From positions 1-53,971 of the forward strand of contig VXIS01000327.1 of the NCBI GenBank assembly GCA_008704415.1: a stretch of DNA of 53,971 bases, in the 5' to 3' direction. A program made the position numbers and the translations under genes. This document shows positions 49,062-53,971 of the stretch, piece by piece. Source of the stretch: Sphaerosporella brunnea (lineage: Eukaryota; Ascomycota; Pezizomycetes; Pezizales; Pyronemataceae). Positions within the stretch are counted from its first letter, which is position 1. Each line of letters begins with the position of its first letter. The notes beneath the pieces are model-generated. The model did no database searches. It saw only the letters and a list, made by a program, of their open reading frames with translations, and was not told the origin of the DNA.

Positions 49062-51591
49062 CAGTCGCAAGAATGGGGGAGACAAGACAATCAAGTATTT
49101 CGGCAGCGGCAAGAAGGGACTCAAGAAGTTTGAGTCCGATCAAAGCATCTTGGCAAGGAGAACAGCTCAGCAAAGGAGGATACCAAGGAGACCTCTGTGA
49201 GCAAAGCCAACATAGTCAAGGAGGACCCAGAACCGCCGGCTACCTACTGTGACAGCATGGATTTTCTGCTGTTGTTGCGCGACGAGTCGGAGGCCAGGGA
49301 GGAGCAGCAGACAACGCTTGCTCAGAACACCTTCAAAGCAGTCAAAGTTGATGAGATCCGGGAGAGTGTAGCTACGAATCGATGCGACAACACTACAGTT
49401 TGAGTTGTGGACTCTGGCGCCACAAGCCACTGGACTGGAATGAAGGCTCATAAATGGGTGCAGTACCGACAGCTTGCTCTGGGGGAGCACGAGGTCATCT
49501 TCGCTGATGAGACTGGGGTGAGTGCGGCTGGTATAGGAGATGTTGCTATGCTTCTACCTCGCGGAGATGGCAGATCTACCCGCATCATTCTCCGTGACGT
49601 TCTATACGTACTAGCCTGCGGCAAAAATAACTTGATGCGCGTGTACAAATTCTTGACAGTCGGAACCAAGGTGGACTACGACCTTAATCCAAGGTATGGT
49701 GTGACGCTTTACACAAAGAAGGATCGCAAAACCATCGCGTGTGGTACAGTGCAGGGCAAATCATTCTATATGATTGCAGACAATCCAAACACCTATCATG
49801 TTAACAACCTGCGTCATACACACCGTGCTTGGAAGGCTCACGATATCGTTCTCTTGCATAACAGTCTGGGTTACTTGAGCTTGCGAGCCATCAAGAATCT
49901 TCACACAACGGCTGCGGTGACAGGACTGACACTGAAAGCATCAGGCCCTTCAACAAGCGACTCGGATGAGTGTGTGTGAGAAGCATGCATGGTGGGCAAA
50001 CTGTGTAAGACTCCGCACAAAACCGGGGGAGAGAAAAACCGCAAGCCTGCAGTTGGTAATCTTATCCACTCCGACCTGGTTGGCCCATTCCAGACAGAGT
50101 CCCACTCTGGCAAGAGGTATATGCTTCTCTTCAGCAATGACCACTCGAGGTGGACAAGGGTGTATTTTATACGTCATAAGGATGAGGTTTCAACCTGCTT
50201 CAAAAGCTATGAAGCCATGTAGAATCCACAGTGCAATGCAAAGATCAAGCGCCTGCGTGTGGATGGAGGCGGAGAATACAGTGCCAGGGAGTTTCGCGCC
50301 TACTTCGAAGTGTACTGGATCCTATGTGTACAATGTTCAAGCATGCGCAGCTCCCAAACTCCTTCTGGGTAGAAGCCACAGCGACGGCGGTGTGCATCAA
50401 GAACCGACTCCTGCATTCAGCACTGGACAATGGGACCGAGAGTCCATGTATGCTCGTGGATAAAGAGACACCTGATATCAGTCACCTGCATATCTTTGGA
50501 TGTCTTCCCTACGCGCATATCCCAAAGCAGAACCGCAAGTCAAAACAGGATGACCGTGCAAGGAAGTGTATTCCTTTCGGATACAACTTGGAGACGACGA
50601 CCCAGTGGCGACTGTTGAATGTTGAAGCTCGGGGAATTATCATGTGTCGGGATGTCAAGTTTGATGAAACACGGTTGTATCATGATCTTAAGTCATCAAC
50701 GGACCGTACGGTATCCGCTGCGTGGGATACACTCGACGACGATTGGTGCGATCGAGGATTTCCCTTATCACCGATACCTCAAACAGATAAACCTTCGAGT
50801 GCGTCTCCCACTGAGTATGTTCTCATCGCCCCTTGTACGATAGTACAGCCGGAACGTCTGAAGCTTGAGCTTAAAGGGTTGTTGAACGGCAATGGCATTC
50901 TACAGACACTACCTTCATGCACACGTTCAGCTGCCAAAGTTTCTGTATGCCTTGCCTTGGATACGTCTTCTGGTTTTGCTAAGGTTCAGACTGCCTACCT
51001 AGTGATGCCTGGCCCGAAAACCTACAAAGAAGCAAAGGCTTCTGACAAGGCTGAGGAATGGAAGGGAGCAATTGCTAGTGAACAAGCCTTGCTTCGTCAG
51101 CATGAGGTATACGATTTCATGGTGAAAGCTCCTGGAAAGGTTGTGGAGAGCAAATGGGTTTGGTAATCAAGCAACTACCGAATGGTATGATTGAGAAGTA
51201 CAGGGTTCGCTTGGTGGCTCGTGGCGATATGCAAATAGTGGAGGAATATTCAGAGATCTCTTCACCAGTGGTTGATGCTGAGGTAGTACGTTTAACCCTC
51301 TCCGTGGCAGTGCGGAACGATCTTAAAATTGCAGTGCTGGACGTCCCTACTGCATATCTGGGTGCAAAGCTTCAGGAAGAAGTCTATCTACGACTCCCTA
51401 CCGCTATTTGCGCAGACGATTCAGCGAAGCGAAAGCATCTTATTGTTAGCCTGAAGATGTCCGTCCCTCCGTTGAAGCAGTGCGGTAAGTACTGGTTGTT
51501 AAAGCATCATGAACGTTGTATTTCATTGGTCACCGTGAAGTGTTTTTCCTATCTCATACTGGTTCTATTTTACACTCATCACGGGCACTGA
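49062..51591 (+). pseudogene. Ty1/copia retrotransposon 2: gag end, protease, integrase, start of reverse transcriptase
   Basis: Starts within gag: GGDKTIKYFGSGKKGLKKFE occupies the zinc-knuckle position, with all four ligands changed. The next frame holds an in-frame TGA before VVDSGATSHW (protease). Next are the gag-pre-integrase block (HNSLGYLSLRAIKNL) and integrase (KLCKTPHKTGGEKNRK, HSDLVGPFQTESHSGKRYML, KRLRVDGGGEYSAREF), with stops at 49977 (TGA) and 50220 (TAG). Integrase then loses the block with the catalytic Glu and resumes at HAQLPNSFWVEATAT, IKNRLLHSAL and IFGCLPYAHIPK. Reverse transcriptase begins KASDKAEEWKGAIASEQ, is frameshifted near 51166, continues YRVRLVARG, SPVVDAEVVRLTLSVAV and VLDVPTAYLGAKLQEEVYLR, and stops before YVDD. 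Same family as element 1. Confidence 0.88.
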
Positions 51592-51712
51592 CCGCTGCAA
51601 TTACTACACCATGTCCTCGTCTCCTGTTTTCTTATTTTCTTACCTTTCGCCTGTTTGCACACACCTTGCTTGCCTAGTCAGGCTTCCTCGTGTCTGTCTT
51701 ACGTTGACTCAC

Positions 51713-52097
51713 TGTTGCGTGCAAACGCACACAGTCATAGGCGGCTGTTTATTAGCGCTTACTGGTTGTGTGTCATTCTATTTCTAGTTGTTTCTCTTAC
51801 ATTCCATGTATGACTCACATATATGACTCACAGTCATTATAAGTCACTGGAATCATGTATACAAAGTTACATACTAGGCTTGGCGGGCTTAGCTCTCGTG
51901 TATATATATCCGCTTTCTTTCCCTCAACCAAGCACAACAATCAACACAACTACCTCCTCAAGAATAAGATCCTCTCTTCACTTCTCTACTGTGATAACAG
52001 ATTCCGCACTCCTCTCCCCGTTCCTACCATCCTCCTGCTTCAAATGCCTTTACCAGTATTGCTCCACTTCCGCTTTACGCAAACCTACCTTTCAACA
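51713..52097 (+). repeat. 5' LTR of copia element 3 (start uncertain)
   Basis: The right boundary ...CTTTCAACA at 52097 is fixed by the adjoining primer-binding site. A TGTTGCGTG at 51713 is a possible left end, giving about 385 bases, but no second LTR is in the window to confirm it. The region contains TATATATA at about 51900 and a CT-rich leader. Confidence 0.45.
51899..51908 (+). promoter_or_regulatory. TATA box in the LTR
   Basis: GTGTATATATATCC lies about 190 bases before the LTR end, as expected for the U3/R boundary of a short LTR. It is followed by a CT-rich region, TTTCTTTCCCTC. Confidence 0.5.
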
Positions 52098-52109
52098 GGT
52101 TATAAGACC
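52098..52109 (+). promoter_or_regulatory. Primer-binding site of copia element 3
   Basis: GGTTATAAGACC directly follows LTR end CAACA. It differs at two positions from the half initiator-Met tRNA complement GGTTATGAGCCC seen in element 1, so it may be a mutated form of the same site. Confidence 0.5.
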
Positions 52110-52168
52110 GGCTTAGCTCATCGATACAACCACATCATACACAACATCTACCGATCGAAACCATCGAA

Positions 52169-53907
52169 ATGTCTGCTTCATACTCCACCGACTACCCTAC
52201 CCTTCCTGCCTTGCCTTGCCAAGACACGAAAGGCAAAGATGTTTTTCGCGAATCCATCAAGTCCAAGAAATTCAACAAGGACATGAAGATTCGCACGGTG
52301 ACTCTCGACAACATCGAGGTCCTCAATGGACTGGCATGACCAAATCACGATTATTTTCAACGCGATGCGGGTATCCAAACTAGTCATCAACGGAGCCACC
52401 CCAGCACATGATTCAGACGACGATGAGCGCGAGGTGTTCCAAGCCCTATCAGCCCAATTCCTTCTAGTCTAGGTAATGTAGAAACCCTTTACCAAAGTTG
52501 TAGCCAAGAAGCGCGACCCGTACTCGATACGGGTCTATCTTGAAAACGCCTATCACCGCAACACCGCCTTCTCATTTGTTTAGACCATTATGTGTTTCAC
52601 CTCCCTTCCTTCCTCCTACAACTCTTCACAGCCATTTTCCGGCTACATCAATCGATTTGAAACGGAATACAATCGACTCCTCAGCCTCCCAACCGGTACG
52701 GAATCCACCGACACCTGTTGCAAAGGCTTCGGCAAGTTCGTGGAACACGACAAAGGCAAACGCTACTTTTTCCTAGGATTCCTTGTTAAACACCACACCA
52801 ACGTTGTCGACAACTTGACAACAAATGACGACCTTTCCTACTCTGATGTAGTTCTCAAACTACACTCTATTTGCAACTCCGACAGCGAGTCAATCGCTCT
52901 CAAAGGCCAACACCCTAAGGGCAAAGGAAGAAGAAGGTTGACAACACTGGCAGGCTTTCGGTTAAGGAGTGTACCTATTGCGAGAAACATCAACTTGGAA
53001 ACCCGATAGGACACCTGTGGAAGCAATGTCGAAAACTCAAGGCCAAGAACGAGAACGAAGAAGGAAAAGATCCCTAAACGAGTCAACGTTGCTAAGGAAG
53101 AAAGTCCTGAGCACGCTGTGGCAACCACCAAAGTCAGTAACCCTTCCATCACCCATACCTGGATTTTTGATACCGGCGCCAGCTCACACATGACATCCAA
53201 CCAAGGTCTCTTCGAACAACTTTGGATGCATCGAGGAACTGTGAAGTTTGGCACCTCTCAGCGTCTCAAGACTGAAGTAAAAGGTACTGTTCTTATCAAG
53301 AGTATACTCCCTGATGGCACGATCTCTCCCTTGCGTTTGAATGAGGTACTTTATGTACCTGACCTGAATTGTTCACGACAGTAATAAACTCTTCATTGCC
53401 ATTTATGTGGACGACATTACGATTTTTGGACCTAATGACGACCTCACTGAACGGATTATCTCAGCCATTGAAACGGAATTCCAAGTCAAGGACCTTGGAC
53501 CCCCTCACTGGCTTCGGTGCATAAAAATTGACTTTACCGACCAGGCAATCACTCTTTCCCAGGAAACCTACATTGACAAAGTTCTCGACCTCTTCAGTAT
53601 GAAAGATGTCAACTCTGTCTCAGCTCCCATTGATGTAAATGTACAACTTCGCGCAGGACCACCTGAGCAACGGATCGAACACATCCCACTCTACCAGCAA
53701 ATTATCGGATTTCTCATGTACACGGTGACCGGAACAAGACATGATCTCGCCTATGCAGTCACACACCTCTCACAAATCAACTCCTTACCCACACTCGTAC
53801 ATCAGAATGTTGCTACGCACAAGCCCAATCAAGCTATTATACACGCTCTCTCCTCTGGACACTCAACAGTAGACCAACACCGCATACACGCAAATTGTCC
53901 ATTGTAA
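52169..53907 (+). pseudogene. Ty1/copia retrotransposon 3: gag, protease, then RT from the YVDD box
   Basis: ATG 52169 starts gag (FRESIKSKKFNKDMKIRTVT, DNIEVLNG). After a frameshift near 52330 it continues DWHDQITIIFNAMRVSKLVI, with stops near 52470. Gag goes on with YINRFETEYNRLLSL and a CX2CX9HX4C knuckle (CTYCEKHQLGNPIGHLWKQC) near 52963. Protease reads WIFDTGASSHMTSNQGLF to NEVLYVPDL near 53365. The sequence then jumps to the middle of reverse transcriptase: KLFIAIYVDDITIFGPN at 53390, EFQVKDLGPPHWLRCIKID, and GFLMYTVTGTRHDLAYAVTH. Integrase and the first half of reverse transcriptase are deleted. The reading departs from the family after NSLPT at 53790. It is unrelated in sequence to elements 1 and 2. 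Confidence 0.88.
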
Positions 53908-53971
53908 GCTCATCATAGCCATACATCATTCAGCTGGCACCCAAATGCAGTCTTGAGTACATCAGAATGTT

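Overview
This window reads as repeat-rich, gene-poor DNA from a filamentous fungus, probably a basidiomycete of the Agaricomycetes type. The reasons are: introns of only 46-56 bases with GT...CTGAC...AG signals; short LTR retrotransposons whose primer-binding site matches an internal (half) initiator-Met tRNA; Tad/I-like LINEs with an RNase H domain; and hAT, PIF/Harbinger and piggyBac remnants. A Rhizoctonia-like host is only a guess. No rRNA, CRISPR or bacterial-type operon is visible, and I found no convincing tRNA.

Layout. 0-2 kb: an internally deleted Ty1/copia element on the minus strand, carrying a small hAT MITE in gag. 2-5 kb: mostly anonymous. 5-9.7 kb: two copies of a repeat encoding a KRKVRF motif, a small Cys/His-rich gene (called here the 'CDIC family') split by a MITE, a LINE RNase H tail, and a decayed protein resembling a kinesin motor. 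10-14.2 kb: unrecognised ORFs, a palindromic MITE, a PIF/Harbinger transposase fragment and an acidic/coiled-coil protein. 14.3-21.4 kb: hAT MITEs, a LINE endonuclease, a KRKV repeat array, a VPS11-like fragment, a ~155-bp satellite and hAT tails. 22-29.7 kb: a decayed copy of a multi-exon gene (the 'VATP family'), minisatellites, hAT tails, an intact-looking 83-residue CDIC gene and a LINE RNase H. 30-36 kb: a piggyBac tail and two minus-strand genes, each hit by the same GC-rich hAT MITE. 36-42 kb: a hAT tail, the intact-looking four-exon VATP gene, more CDIC copies, and an F-box/ankyrin fragment fused to a CDIC exon. 42-49 kb: a TA-flanked MITE, the satellite again in inverse orientation, a hAT tail and a ~1.45-kb inverted repeat. 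49-54 kb: two different Ty1/copia elements, both broken.

Nearly all recognisable coding sequence is transposon debris. Several in-frame stops are of the CGA-to-TGA or CAG/CAA-to-TAG/TAA kind, compatible with C-to-T decay. The parts most likely to be new biology are the CDIC family (six loci, conserved intron position), the VATP gene pair (an exon-plus-intron unit duplicated in tandem, shared upstream palindrome) and the KRKV repeat family. I assign no function to any of them.
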